Assembly: GCA_013146195.2 (NCBI GenBank) | Contig: CM028377.1 | Span: forward strand, 172,344,355 to 172,408,354 | Source: Codonopsis lanceolata | Lineage: Eukaryota > Streptophyta > Magnoliopsida > Asterales > Campanulaceae | DNA length: 64,000 nucleotides | Direction: 5' to 3' | Part shown: piece after piece, positions 46,901 to 56,693 of the stretch | Numbering within the stretch: position 1 is the stretch's first letter | How the letters are laid out: every line of letters begins with the position of its first letter | Program-made: the position numbers and the translations under genes | Notes under the pieces: model-generated | Databases searched by the model: none | The model's input: the letters and a program-made list of their open reading frames with translations, nothing else | What the model was told of the DNA's origin: nothing

Positions 46901-47528
46901 TCTCCTCTCTCCTACCATCCATTTCTCCTTCATCCCCAAACTTCCTCTTGTGAGCATTCTCAATCCCCCCAAGTGAATTCCAGTAATCCTGGCTATGGTG
47001 CCGTTGAGGATCGTCGCGGATCGGGCCCCCAGGAGGAAACTGTCGTTCAAACCCTAACCCTAATTCCGGTCCGTGAGGCATAAACCGGCCTGGATGATCC
47101 AAATGATGCCGTGAGGGTGGCGTAAAATCTTGGTAATCCGGTGGCAAAGCGAAGTACGACCTAACACTACCATCAGCTAGAAGGATAGTTCTTCGATCAA
47201 GCATGTGAAAGCCGTAAGACGGAGGCGGTGGCGGACCTAGATTTTCCGGAAACGGGACGGGACCAGGCCGCGGAGACGGGTTGAGAGAGTGATTTCGTTG
47301 GCTGGGGCTCGGATTGGAGTTAGGTTTTGGTGATGGATTCGATTTAACGTTAGATGAGGGTTTGGATTTAGCTGGTGGCGGTGGTTGTGGTTGTTTGGAG
47401 TCTCCGGCGACGGCGGCTTTTTGGCCGGCGGGAGTGTTTGCGCTTGATTCCCAACGGGATTTGCGATGAGAGGAGGAGGAAGATGAAGGCTTGTTAGACG
47501 AGCCCTTAGGATGGTTACCTCCGGCCAT
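31904..47528 (-). CDS. XS-domain protein, three exons, 553 aa
   Basis: Exons 47528-46540, 36499-36186 and 32262-31904 join in frame (1662 bp). Exon 1 starts MAGGNHPKGSSNKP and is low-complexity, rich in Pro, Ser and Asn, with SFYGFHMLDRRTILLADGSVR-like ordered patches. It ends at a small motif GPLPCLACGR that may be half of a zinc-binding unit. Exon 2 (SSNDFPDMHALIMHTHNSD, HLGLHKALCILMGWNY, DDLIMWPPVVIIQNT, GVGNKAMDNKLR) and exon 3 (DLGFTSGKSKAMYGREGHMG, MVKFAGDQSGL, AEYFEKDNHGRRAW) form the XS domain, the RNA-binding fold of SGS3 and relatives in plant RNA silencing and RNA-directed DNA methylation. Splice sites are GTTTGA/ATACAG and GTAATT/GTTTCAG. It resembles Arabidopsis At3g22430-type proteins; a silencing role is inferred from the domain only. 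Confidence 0.88.
33147..33387. mobile_element. Stowaway-like MITE, second subfamily
   Basis: 241 bp flanked by TA, with ends CTCCCTCCGTTTTGGGCAAA and TTTGGGTGGAACGGAGGGAG. The interior differs from the CTCCCTCCGTCCC copies. Confidence 0.88.
33590..33840. mobile_element. Degenerate Stowaway-like MITE
   Basis: Keeps internal blocks of the family (cttgacccggcacacca, gggtaaagtggtaaaagtga) but both ends are eroded. Confidence 0.5.
35405..35466 (-). mobile_element. Short retroposed tail with target duplication
   Basis: An insert starting with a T run (minus-strand poly(A)) is flanked by caatataccatact on both sides (about 35390-35404 and 35468-35482). This is the pattern left by 5'-truncated LINE or other target-primed insertion. 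Confidence 0.55.
35485..35670. repeat. 48-bp repeat, three copies
   Basis: The block attgaacgtatggagcagat followed by taatcctcaaattgttcaca occurs at about 35499, 35550 and 35618. The flanking block atactgtggtagcaaaca is also duplicated. Confidence 0.85.
37888..38132. mobile_element. PIF/Harbinger-like MITE with AAAACGCTGC palindromes
   Basis: 245 bp, ends GTGCTTGTTTGGTGGAGCG and CGCTGCACCAAACGAGCCC, flanked by TTA (37885-37887 and 38133-38135), the target typical of PIF/Harbinger. The interior is packed with gcgttttaaaacgct-like palindromes. Confidence 0.75.
38469..38724. mobile_element. Stowaway-like MITE
   Basis: 256 bp, ends CTCCCTCCGTCCCAAATTTA and TGTTGGGACGGAGGGAG, flanked by TA. Inserted in AAT/AAC-rich low-complexity DNA (38180-38300 and 38740-38850). 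Confidence 0.9.
39161..39510. repeat. 174-bp tandem duplication
   Basis: The unit starting cagcttaaaattaccccaat at 39161 repeats at 39335 with few changes; shared blocks include gcctgtgtaggtccggatat and gtaagttgctcgcctttc. Confidence 0.88.
41705..41740 (+). mobile_element. Tiny poly(A) retroposition with 14-bp duplication
   Basis: gtattcgaactggt occurs at about 41691-41704 and again at about 41741-41754; between them lies ~36 bp ending in a 12-A run. It fits an extremely truncated target-primed insertion. Confidence 0.6.
41900..42800. repeat. Long inverted repeat (~400-450 bp arms, 56-bp loop)
   Basis: The left arm 41900-42350 and right arm 42407-42800 are inverted copies at roughly 90 percent. 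Shared blocks include gaagtgccacctcac, ttattcacagaagcgatcat, tcagctacattacgaaataa, tgattatcagcttgaacccc and caaacaccaccgaa. The left arm has a ~50-bp extra segment near 42252-42298. It lies in XS gene intron 1; transcription across it would give a long hairpin. Confidence 0.9.
42845..43110 (-). mobile_element. LINE 3'-end fragment (probable)
   Basis: On minus, the segment ends ...GTGTACTTGGGTTGTGCTCC, then a TTTATTTATCAAAA-type A-rich tail, which resembles 3' ends of plant L1-type LINEs. No reading frame is preserved. Confidence 0.45.
43195..43334 (+). mobile_element. tRNA-derived SINE with 17-bp target duplication
   Basis: The insert 43212-43317 has an A-box-like gagaaatggcaagagcac and a B-box-like ggttccaatcc, then a short tail ending in an A run. 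It is flanked by perfect gattaaagtgatcaatt (43195-43211 and 43318-43334). About 106 bp. Confidence 0.88.
43512..45177. mobile_element. Pack-MULE-like element with ~300-bp TIRs
   Basis: Terminal inverted repeats (43512 to about 43815, and about 44870 to 45177) are near identical; ends read GGCAAAACACACAAACGGGC inward. A perfect 10-bp duplication atacatcatg flanks it (43502-43511 and 45178-45187), in the 9-11-bp MULE range. The interior (43815-44870) is GC- and pyrimidine-rich and gene-like in composition but I recognise no protein. Open frames at 43751-44179 and 44265-44762 (plus) exist, with no family match. Capture of host sequence is inferred from composition only. Confidence 0.75.
44153..44646. 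repeat. 248-bp direct duplication inside the Pack-MULE-like element
   Basis: The unit beginning cagttcgtgtttccggccag at 44153 repeats at 44401 almost unchanged, including atgtccggccaggccttctc and ttcttctccggcgtcctcc. Confidence 0.9.
45595..46017 (-). pseudogene. LINE reverse transcriptase C-terminal fragment
   Basis: The minus frame (46017-45619) contains MYLWTERNSKIFDSK, followed by LLERVSASYFGL. This is typical of the zinc-binding tail of plant non-LTR reverse transcriptases (W-x-ERN-x-(R/K)-IF). The 3' end runs into a TTTTTTATAA stretch on plus (minus poly(A)) at about 45593. It is 5'-truncated and lies in XS intron 1. Confidence 0.55.
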
Positions 47529-48977
47529 CCTTACTGAACCGGTTACCAGCGGCGAACTTAGGGTTTCAAGCTCGGATTGTGGCCGTATAGAATTGCAGCG
47601 GCGAAGCTAATTCAATCCTCGGTCCATAGAGAATAGATACCTGTTAAAAAAGTAGAGAATAAAAACAAAGGTTTCTTTTCGGTCCATGTACTTTGAGCTA
47701 CTTCTGATTTAGCCACTGTACTTGTAAATTTTTACAAGGAGGTACTTGACCAACCTATTTAGTTGTCAACTTAACCCATCACCCATTTGTGTGGTCATTA
47801 ATCATTATTGCAAATAATAAAAGCTTCAAGTTAAAGTACAATACAATGAACCTTGAGAACTCGCCTATCTTTCGTTCCATAGAGGAGGAATAATGTTTTT
47901 TTCTCGAAACATTATCAAAATCATATGTTTTTTGTTCAAAGTCTCCATCAAAACGAGTCGTCTTAAAAGATGAAGAGTGACAAGTGATGACCTCTTGTGG
48001 ACTAAGTATGTGAAATAAAAGTTGTCACCTTTATTTTTTGAAAAACTTAGATTCTAAGTATGATGTTAATTTACGAATTTGATATTGTGTTATGCATCTA
48101 ACTCGCATACAGTTGGTCCCATATCATTGCTTCCTAACATAAACTTTTATTGTAAAATCTCTAAATTAATTGGTCAATGATTTGGCCACAAAGATATGAC
48201 ATTGAGATAATCAAATAAGGTAAATAAACTTATTTCATACCTGATCCGAGAGGTAGTCAAAGCTTATACCTTACAATCAATCACCCATGTGTTAAATATA
48301 TATGGTCAAATATGGCAAGATACATAGCATGGAAATGTAATGAATAGAGATAAATGGAGCATGACAAACATCAAAACAAATCATGATGTGTAAGTGCAAG
48401 ACCTCAACATGCACACTAAACATATGAACACAAATGGAAGCATACAACTACAAAGATGAGCAAGGAGGTGATTTTGAAACTCAAAAAGGTTAATAGCTCA
48501 ATGACCAAACTCATCTAGAGAAAATATCTACATCCTCAGGGGGATCAACCCCAAACAATTCACTTTTGGGAGCCATTATATCAATAACAATGAGCGTCGA
48601 TATGTATACTTGGCATTGGGAAACATTTATAAAGAAGTTTCTTTGACAATTTAACATGTCTCTCACAAAAGTGGAGAATAACTCAACAGTATGTTTGATG
48701 ATGATGATGATGATGATAATGATAATAATAATAATAATAATAATAATGTAAGTCCAGAAGGTAACTAAATGAGGATAGAGGGGGTGAATATCATTTTAAA
48801 AACTTTAGGGGTTGTTTTGAAAGACTTTAAAAGTTGCAGCAAAAAAGATTAATGTAAAACAACAGGTAGCAGCTGCTAAACTTAAAACGGTTTAATTTGT
48901 TTTTCCTTTGATCACTTAAGTATAAGGATTGAATTGAAAGGCAATATATATGATCAGGTATGTAAAGAATTCACGAA
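47529..48977. other. Upstream region of the XS gene and intergenic DNA
   Basis: 47529-47650 is the likely 5' leader and promoter region of the XS gene. No other gene is seen. A GAT/AAT microsatellite lies at about 48690-48748, and 48750-48977 is the left half of a dispersed repeat that resumes at 57064. Confidence 0.5.
48690..48748. repeat. (GAT)n(AAT)n microsatellite
   Basis: Runs of gatgatgat passing into aataataat. Confidence 0.95.
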
Positions 48978-49236
48978 TCTACATATATATAAAGCCAGAA
49001 GCACATATCACAACTATTTTAGGAAGTTTCCCGCCTAAATCTACTTTCCAAAAATAGCTGATCATTGAATAGATCTCATTTAATGTTATGGTCAAGATTA
49101 CAGATTAAATAAATTACGAAATTGACTTAAAACTCTCAATATTAATTAGATCATTCAAATATATGATTACATTATTTATTGCAGTATTTGATCAAATCAA
49201 ACTTCTACAAAAGTCCAGATTCTAAAACCCTTTGAG

Positions 49237-49427
49237 TAGGGGTGAGCAGAAGTTTTCCAGAACCGGGCCGGACCAATGGAACCGGACCAATACTTTGGAT
49301 TGGTCCTGGATCTGAATTTTTACAGAACCAGATAATTGGGTCGGTCCCCGATTCCAGAAACCAAAAACGCAGAACCGGACCAATGTGTATTTATTATTAT
49401 TTTATTTCATATAATATACTAATATAG

Positions 49428-49508
<81 letters not shown>

Positions 49509-50122
49509 TTAGAAGATAATAAAAGGGATACAACTTACAACCTAAAGAAAATATATAATAATTTGATTCAATATTCAACCAAGTTTCCTTATTTGATTAA
49601 AGATAAAATAGGAGGGAAAACATTGTTCTTCCCTATTAATTAATTTTCTGCCTATTTTTGTGATTCCAAACATTATTAGTTTAAAGGATTGTTACCTGTA
49701 AATTAATTAAATTAACCATAAGGGGATCGGAGAGGAAGATGACTTGCAATAAATTTCCTTACAACTTTATTTTTCGTTTCTCTTTATTAATTTGGAAGTA
49801 ATGATTTTTACTTTTAATTTATTTTCACAAGAACAACAAACCCAACAAAATGTTGTATGTAGGAAGACTATGATTTGATTATTGATCATTGTTTTTTTTA
49901 TAAAATCTAGTTATCCTCTTGATCAAAGATACGCATCGTATTGGTCCGGTCCTAGTTCTCGTATACGTCTTCAATTGGTTCTGGATCGGACTAATGTATT
50001 GCTTCTCAGACATATTGAGTTGGTCCTGGTTTTATATTTTTTAAGAACCGGACTATTGGTCTGGTCCTAGTTCTCTCAGTTTTTCCAAAAAAGTGGACCG
50101 AACCGGACCAAGCTCACCCCTA
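49237..50122. mobile_element. hAT-type non-autonomous element
   Basis: 886 bp with ends TAGGGGTGAGCA and AGCTCACCCCTA and a perfect 8-bp duplication cctttgag (49229-49236 and 50123-50130). Subterminal regions carry many inverted ccggaccaat / attggtccgg motifs, a layout seen in hAT elements where transposase binds subterminal repeats. No coding sequence. A TA/GA microsatellite sits at 49434-49508. Confidence 0.9.
49434..49508. repeat. (TA)n(GA)n microsatellite
   Basis: Alternating TA run to about 49491 followed by gagagagaga, inside the hAT element. Confidence 0.95.
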
Positions 50123-50238
50123 CCTTTGAGTTCTGTCTTTTTGAATTTCCAGCCTCTTGCATAAAGAACAGACTTACTTTAAACATCATTTCCCAATTTT
50201 TGAAAGAAACATCAATTTTACAAAAAAAAAAAAATAAC

Positions 50239-50628
50239 ATGGCTTTCGTACCATCACTACTACATAATATCCACAAGCGTAGATCAGATTGGATTGTAAA
50301 GGCTCGAGTTGCAAGGAAATGGTTTGTTCCATCCAACAATGATTTGAACTTGCCACCATCCATGGAATTAGTCATTGTTGATGTTGAGGAAACAAAAAAT
50401 AAATTTATAAATACTGATTTTCTTTGTCATTGTTCTTCAAACTGCAAATAAATTGTTAGTTTGTTATGTTCGAAAATTACTTATAAATATTTTTACCTCT
50501 TATAGGGCGATCAAATACAAGCTTCAATTAAAAAAACATTGATTAAAAATTTTGATAAAAAATTCCAAGAAGGTGGATTATACTATATATCAAATGTAGG
50601 GAGAAAGAACCTTCTGGAGATTAGATAA
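50239..50628 (+). pseudogene. RPA70-like (DUF223) OB-fold gene fragment
   Basis: Exon 50239-50382 (MAFVPSLLHNIHKRRSDW, IVKARVARKW, MELVIVD) joins exon 50506-50628 (GDQIQASIKKTLIKNF, FQEGGLYYISNV) in frame through a GTTGAG donor and TCTTATAG acceptor. The joined order W-x-(I/V)-x-x-R-V-x-R-x-W ... M-x-L-V-x-x-D-x-x-G-x-x-I-x-A is that of the first OB fold of plant RPA1-like proteins. These single-strand-DNA-binding proteins are frequently encoded by plant Helitrons. The fragment stops after about 88 residues, whereas family members have several hundred. The helicase remnant at 56694-56927 fits a common Helitron origin. Confidence 0.7.
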
Positions 50629-50684
50629 TCCCAGGTATAGCAGAGCTCCATCATGTAGAGACATCAGGATTCACAAAGTCAACT

Positions 50685-51710
50685 CAAACAAAGACCAGTC
50701 CACAAAATTAACGACTCCGGCGATACGAAACACGACGGGAGTATTCACACACCCAACCACCACCAAACCCAAACCAAACACAAGAAAAGACGGAGAGTTG
50801 AAGAGAGAGAAGGCATGTTACCACCGAGAATTCTGTAAAAGTAAATAAAAAAAGACAGAGATGTGCGACGACTCTAAGCCTCAGTTTCTCGACCCTTTTC
50901 ATCGGAAAGTTCATTGTTTGAACAACGGCAAATCTAGGAGAGGCGGAGCCCAAAAGACCAATCCACAAAGACAAAGTCTCCGGCGACACAAACAAGAAAA
51001 ATGCATTCACACACCCACCCGCCACCAAACCCAAACCAAACAAAAAAAAGTACGGAAAGAGGAAGAGAGACAAGGCGGTTACAACCCAGTATTATGTAAA
51101 ACCAAACTAAAAAAAACGGAGATATGCAGCAGATCTAAGCCTCAGTTTCTCCATCGTTTTCACTGGAAAGTTCATTGTTTGAACACTGGTAAATCTAGGA
51201 GAAGCGGAGCCCAAAAGAACAGTCCACGTAGCCAACAAACCATACAATCTCTATAATATAAAAATTAATTTGTATGTTCATTATAAACATGATGATTACG
51301 CGACATATATCTTTTTTATAGAAACTGACCCCCTGTACAAAAATTATCATGTTTCATCCATTATATATATTAAACTTTGATTAAAACTAGATATATCTGT
51401 TCGAAAAAAAGTCGGAGATGTGCGGCGGCTCTAAGCCTCAGTTTCTCCACCGTTTTCACCGGAAAGTTCATTGTTTGAATAGCGGCTAATCTAGGATATG
51501 TGGAGCCCAAAAGAATAGTCCACATAACCAACGACTCCGGCAAGACAAAACACGGCTAGAGTATTCTCACACCCACCCACCACCAAACCCAAACCAAACA
51601 AAAAAACCCAAACCAAAATTTTAAAAAAAAACTGAGAGAGGAAGAGAGAGAAGGCGGGTTACAGATGAAGAGAGGAAGAAATAGAAGGCGGGTTACAGAA
51701 AGGGAAAGTA
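50685..51710. repeat. Three imperfect ~260-bp repeats, GC- and purine-rich
   Basis: The block taagcctcagtttctc occurs at 50876, 51136 and 51431, each followed by ggaaagttcattgtttgaa, then gcggagcccaaaag, then ccaccaaacccaaaccaaaca. The second and third copies are separated by ~150 bp of unrelated AT-rich DNA (51255-51410). The minus strand has open frames, but none is recognisable. Confidence 0.85.
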
Positions 51711-52401
51711 TGTGTGGTTGCTCTACCTCTAACTGCTGATTCTATCTTCACCTCTCTCTTAGGACACAATTAATAATAGGGTTGTTATAAATATTAAATA
51801 GCTAGGTCAAAAACAAATGGGACATAATAGACTACCCGATTATGTATAAACCTTTAGTTGGGCTGCCAAGGAGTGGGCTAGGTTGGGCTAACTTTTGATT
51901 TAAATGATTTTCGTTTTCAATTTTGGCAAGTGGATATAAGAGCATCCCTGATGCTACCCTTCCTATATCATCTTCTTAGCCGGGTCTCACTGTCACATAT
52001 ACATTTTTCTCTTCTTATTCCATTTAAGAATATATCTTCACAATGCTAATCTTCTTATACATCTTCTTAGTTGGGTCCTACTGCCACCTCATTAACTTTA
52101 CACTTCAATCTTATTTTTATATTTCTCAAACAAATAAATTAATTAAATTATAAATAAAGACATTAATTAATTTATAAATAATAAATTACTCACAATTTAA
52201 ATAATTTATAATTTAATTAATAAATTAGTACTCCAAATACATATTATACATGACTCGTAAAATAACATAAATAAAAAATTACATAAAACATTAAAATTGA
52301 AAAAAAAATACATAATGATAAAGTTACATAAAACATAAATACTTAAAAATTACATAAAAACATAAATACTTAAAATTAAAATTAAAATTCAATAATTAAA
52401 A

Positions 52402-53709
52402 TTACATAAAAACGTCACCGTAACGACGCCATATATGCTCAACCAAGTTGTATTGAAGTTCATGATGTGTGTTTCTATCTCGTACCTCTGAATTTCGTTG
52501 CAGATATTTTTCAAATGCTTGTGTTGACCCATGGTTTACTTATGGAGAGTCATATACGGTATCATCAGCCCAGTTCGTAATGTGATCACCCTCGGCCTCC
52601 ACAATCATGTTATGTAAAATAATGCATGTGAACATTATTTCTTTCAAGTTATCTATATACCAAAACCTGCTAGGACCTTTGATAATTTCCCATCTTGATT
52701 GGAGTACTCCAAATGTTCGTTCGACATCTTTTCTTGCAGCCTCTTGCCTCTCTTTGAATTTATTTCGCTTAGCATCTAACGGGCACAAAAAACTCTTAAC
52801 AAAAGTAACCCAATCCGATAAATTCCATCGGTTAGGTAATATCCTTTTGTATATTGTTTGTCATTCACTTCAAAATTGCACGGCGGTGTATTTCATTCGA
52901 GTACGTTATTGAACAAAGGTGATTCATATAACACATTAAAATCATTACGAGAACATGCGACCCCAAAAAATGCATGTCATATCCATAAATCTGCCGACGC
53001 AACTGCTTCGAGCACAATTGTGGGCTTCCCATGACCTCTTGAATATTGACCTTGCCAAGCGACCGAACAATTTTTCCATTCCCAGTGCATACAATCAAGA
53101 CTTCCTAACATACCTGGAAAAGCCATGCCTTTGCTCGTGCATTTGAAGTAGACGTTGTGTATCATTAGCATTTGGTCTTCTCAAGTATTGACCTCCGAAT
53201 AATTCAATAATACATCGACAAAAGTTGAACATGCACTCGATGGCGGTTGTTTCTACTAATCGGAGGTACTCGTCGAGATGATCGGTCGGAACTCCATAAG
53301 CCAATTGATGGATAGCTGTCATGCATTTTTGAAGTGATGAGAGACCTACTTTTCCTACTGCATCAGACCTCTGTCGAAAATAACTTGAATGATTCTCCAA
53401 TGCATTAACTATCTGAATGAATAAGTTTCGATGCATTTGGAAGCGTCGCCGAAATATATGATCGGGATACAATGGCTTAGATGAGAAGTAGTCATTGACA
53501 AGTTGAGTATTTCCACACTTTCGATCTATATAACTCCTCTTTTTCCTTTGGTGACGCCTCCTAATGCTGGCTCTCTCCGTTTCTTCTATCTGTTGTTGTA
53601 ATGCAATTATCTCCAAAAATATTTTTTCACCTTCAGACATGTTGGATTCGTTGGATTCTTCGGTATGACTGCTAGAGCTATTGGTAGAAGAAGAGGAAGA
53701 ATAAGACAT
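52402..53709 (-). pseudogene. Harbinger DDE transposase (ALP1-like), broken
   Basis: Starts MSYSSSSSTNSSSSHTEESN at 53709, with a Ser-rich N-terminus, then FRRRFQMHRNLFIQIVNAL and LAYGVPTDHLDEYLRL. The catalytic core shows GMLGSLDCMHWEWKNC (first Asp), FFGVACSRNDFNVL (second Asp region) and KDVERTFGVLQSRWEI (Glu). It ends near LVEHIWRRYG at about 52420, with stop TAA at 52404-52402. Lesions: frameshift near 53110-53130, TGA replacing Trp after DLWI (~52977), frameshift near 52810, TAA after DDTVYDSP (52542-52540). The enzyme cuts and inserts Harbinger elements at TTA/TAA sites. The remaining sequence is full length, so decay is recent or mild. Confidence 0.9.
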
Positions 53710-53867
53710 CTTTAGTTGTATGTTGATGATTTGTAGCTATTGGTAGAAGAGCATGACACCCCTCATCTATATATACTTCTCTACAACGGCTACTTTAAAA
53801 CGACTAGTTTAAAACGGCTACTTTAAAACATATATTTTACAACGACTACTTTAATTAACCCAGTTAA

Positions 53868-54410
53868 TAAGTAAAGTTACATAAAAACATTATAATATTA
53901 AAAGTTACATAAAAACATCATAATATTAAAAGTTACATAAAAACATTAATAATTAAAGTTACATAAAGACATTAATAATTAAAGTTATATAAAAACATTA
54001 ATAATTAAAGTTACATAAAAACATGAATTAAATAATAATTTGGTCCCTGAACATGTCGAAAATCAATGTTTTGGTGTCCGAACAAAAAAACAATAGAATT
54101 TGGTCCCTGGACATGTATTTTCGGACCAATTTGCCCCCTCCCATGGACCAAATTCTAACGGTGGGAGGGGGCAAATTGGTCCAAAAATACATGTCCAGGG
54201 ACCAAATTCTATTATTTTTTTGTCCGGGGACCAAAACATTGATTTTCGACATGTCCAGGGACCAAACATTATATTAATCCTAAAAACATTAATAATTAAA
54301 GTTACATAAAAACATTAATAATTAAAGTTACATAAAAACACAATAATATTACAAGTTACATAAAAACATTAATAAATAAAGTTACAGAAAAACAATAATA
54401 ATTAAAATTC
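53868..54410. repeat. 26-29-bp tandem repeat, about 10 copies, split by a MITE
   Basis: Units of the form agttacataaaaacattaat with a variable AT spacer repeat from 53868 to 54024 and resume at 54290-54400. Similar units occur at 52260-52400 beyond the transposase. Confidence 0.8.
54025..54280. mobile_element. Foldback MULE-type MITE
   Basis: 256-bp near-perfect palindrome flanked by a 9-bp duplication taaaaacat (54016-54024 and 54281-54289). Ends GAATTAAATAATAATTTGG and GGATTAATATAATGTTTGG (right, inverted) followed by TCCCTG match those of the 8625-18376 MULE. Arms meet around 54140-54160 at the short non-palindromic centre between cccctccc and gggagggg. Confidence 0.88.
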
Positions 54411-55718
54411 ATATAATTTCTTCCTCAACTGTGCCTTTACTTGCTCACATCCGTGTTGATATATGACAACCTGTTATGGAGTCATGTTTGAGGTATCTTC
54501 AGTAAGAAATTTTATGTCTTTTATGAGCTTTTCACACTCATTTCTTTGTTCTATTGCAGCAGCAACTTCCGCTTCAATTTTTTTAATTTCGGAGTACTTA
54601 TCTAACAACAACGTGTAATCAGCCGTGCGGGTATGCAACTCATCTATATCTGAAGATTTTTCGACTTTTCCTTTACCTTTCGCATTTTTTTGCCGCTTTT
54701 TTTTTCCATCGGACGAGTACGTAAATCGATATCTTCTACATCTTCAACATCCACACTAATCTTAGAATAACCGCCATTGGAGTATGACGTCTTAGACTTT
54801 TTATTGGTATGAATAATATCTGTGTGCCTAAAATATGATACAGAAGAATTTCTTAACACTTCCCACACATGATCAAAATTAAAGTGCTGACCTTTTTCTT
54901 GATGGTATATCGCCCTTGCATTTTTCATTAAAATATCATCGCTCCAACCGCTGTGTTTAGCATTGACAAGCCTATTGTAGATTTCGTTGAAGCTTCTCAC
55001 AGATGAAGCAATTCTAGTTGACCAACGTGGTGTCAACTTCGCGATATCTCTCGGAATCGATTCACTTGGGCGATGTTCGTTGTAATAATCAGCTACACGC
55101 TTCCAATGTTGCACATTTTTTTGACTATTACCAATTATTGGACATTGGCTAATAGTCTGCGCATCTTCCGTAAGCGCAAGATCTTAATCCTTGGTCCATC
55201 TTGCACGTGCTTGAGACTTGTGTTTTACTGGTACCACTTCAGTTTTGTCATCTAAATCAATTGTTTCTAAATTGATTGGCGTCTCCGGAACCGATGACGG
55301 CGTTGCCGAAAAATTACCAGACGAAGTCCTATCTACACTTGTTGGACGTGACTCATTAGAAGATATGTAAGGTTGAGAAATTGCACGGGGCGTACCTTGT
55401 GAAAAATTAGTTTCCCGTCGGTTGCCAATAATTCGGATGAAAATGAACGTTACCGGATGAATTCCCAATAGTTTGAGGAACTTGAAAATTCTAGAAATTT
55501 GGAAAATTTGTAAAATTTAGCGGCTTGTAGAAATTTGGATAGTTGAGAACATTTGGATTGTTGGGAAAATTAGGTGGGTATTGGGGGTATTACGGAGTAG
55601 AAGAAAATTGAGAATGTTGAACATTTTCGGGAACACGAGAGTTAGGTGTATTTTGATTTTCTTCATTTTCAGAATAATTCAATAAATTTTGAAAAAAATG
55701 AGTATCTCTTAGATCCAT
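54402..55718 (-). pseudogene. Harbinger ORF1 (Myb/SANT-like DNA-binding protein), broken
   Basis: Start MDLRDTHFFQNLLNYSENE at 55718, then a Pro/Asn-rich N-terminus with stops near 55590 and 55495 and a frameshift near 55440. The Myb/SANT-like trihelix spans 55205-54900 (ARWTKD, QTISQCPIIGNSQKNVQHW, IASSVRSFNEIYNRL). A conserved C-terminal part (YHQEKGQHFNFDHVWEVLRN) follows, then a lysine-rich stretch, a frameshift near 54660 and a coiled coil (LLLDKYSEIKKIEAEVAAAI) with a stop near 54475, ending at TAA 54404-54402. At 55186-55184 a TAA replaces the residue after WTKD. In this superfamily the protein helps the transposase enter the nucleus and bind element ends. Confidence 0.85.
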
Positions 55719-56242
55719 TTGGAAGCTAAGTATGTAGAGAAAGTGAATTTTTAGAAAATATTATGAAGAAATAGAAGAGAGAATAAAGAAGTTGTAGAGA
55801 AAATGAAGAGGGTTGAGGTGGTATATTTATAGGGAAAAAGGAAAAAAAAAATTATTGAAAAAAAAGTCAAATAAACGGCTAGTTTTTGAAAAAGAAAACA
55901 AAATTAAATTGAGATACAAAATAGCCGTTTAAGTTGCCAGCCTTTAATTTTTTTTTAAAAGACAATTTGCAGACACCAACAGACCGTGGACCCCACCAAA
56001 ATTTTCTTCAAACTCGCCAATGGCCGTGTGAAGAGCACGCGCCTCACACAGGCCGTGTGTGAGCTCCACCTCCCTTAGCTGCATGCCTTCTTCCTCTTAT
56101 GCGGTTGGCTTCCAAAATTGGAAGAAGAAAATTTCTCTCTCCTCCATATCAGCTTAGGAAGAAACTAAGGAAGTCCTACCATTGCTAAATTGATGACTTC
56201 CAAATTGGAAGTAGATTTGGAAGAGTGCAATGGTGGTGCTTT

Positions 56243-56693
56243 AAGATAAGTATACTGATGCAATAATGTAAATTATAGTATCATTACACTATTAGAAAAA
56301 CCACAATTTCCAACACTAATTTAATATACACAAATTGATTGAATTGCATAAAAAAAACTCCTACCGTTTTATCTTTTTCTACATCATCATCCTGTCAACC
56401 ACTAAATCATCACATCAACCTCTAACTTTCTAAGTTTTCCAAACTCAATTACAAAACTAAGCATAAAAAATTAAAAATATCATACAAAGATTACAAAGAC
56501 ATAAATGACCTTGACTCAATTAGACAATAAATGTTTTTTAACGTAAGCTTTGCAACATTTATGCTTTTATTTAATCATTCATATTTCACAGACTTATAAA
56601 TCAGATAGAGCAAATAATTGGCATTAAGGATTAAAAAAATACAAACTTTTGATGGCGATAGTTAAACCATTTGTTGGGTTTAAAACGATTTGT
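56243..56693. other. AT-rich Helitron D interior
   Basis: No recognisable coding sequence or repeat; the helicase remnant begins at its right edge. Confidence 0.4.

Larger units (their letters stand above)
51940..56242 (-). mobile_element. PIF/Harbinger element with both genes (inactive)
   Basis: 4303 bp flanked by TAA (51937-51939 and 56243-56245), with imperfect inverted ends GAGCATCCCTGATGCTACCC and AAGCACCACCATTGCACTC (right, inverted). Both genes typical of the superfamily are present on minus: a Myb/SANT-like ORF (55718-54402) upstream of a DDE transposase (53709-52402). A 256-bp MITE and a 26-29-bp tandem array lie between them. Both ORFs carry stops or shifts. Confidence 0.88.
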
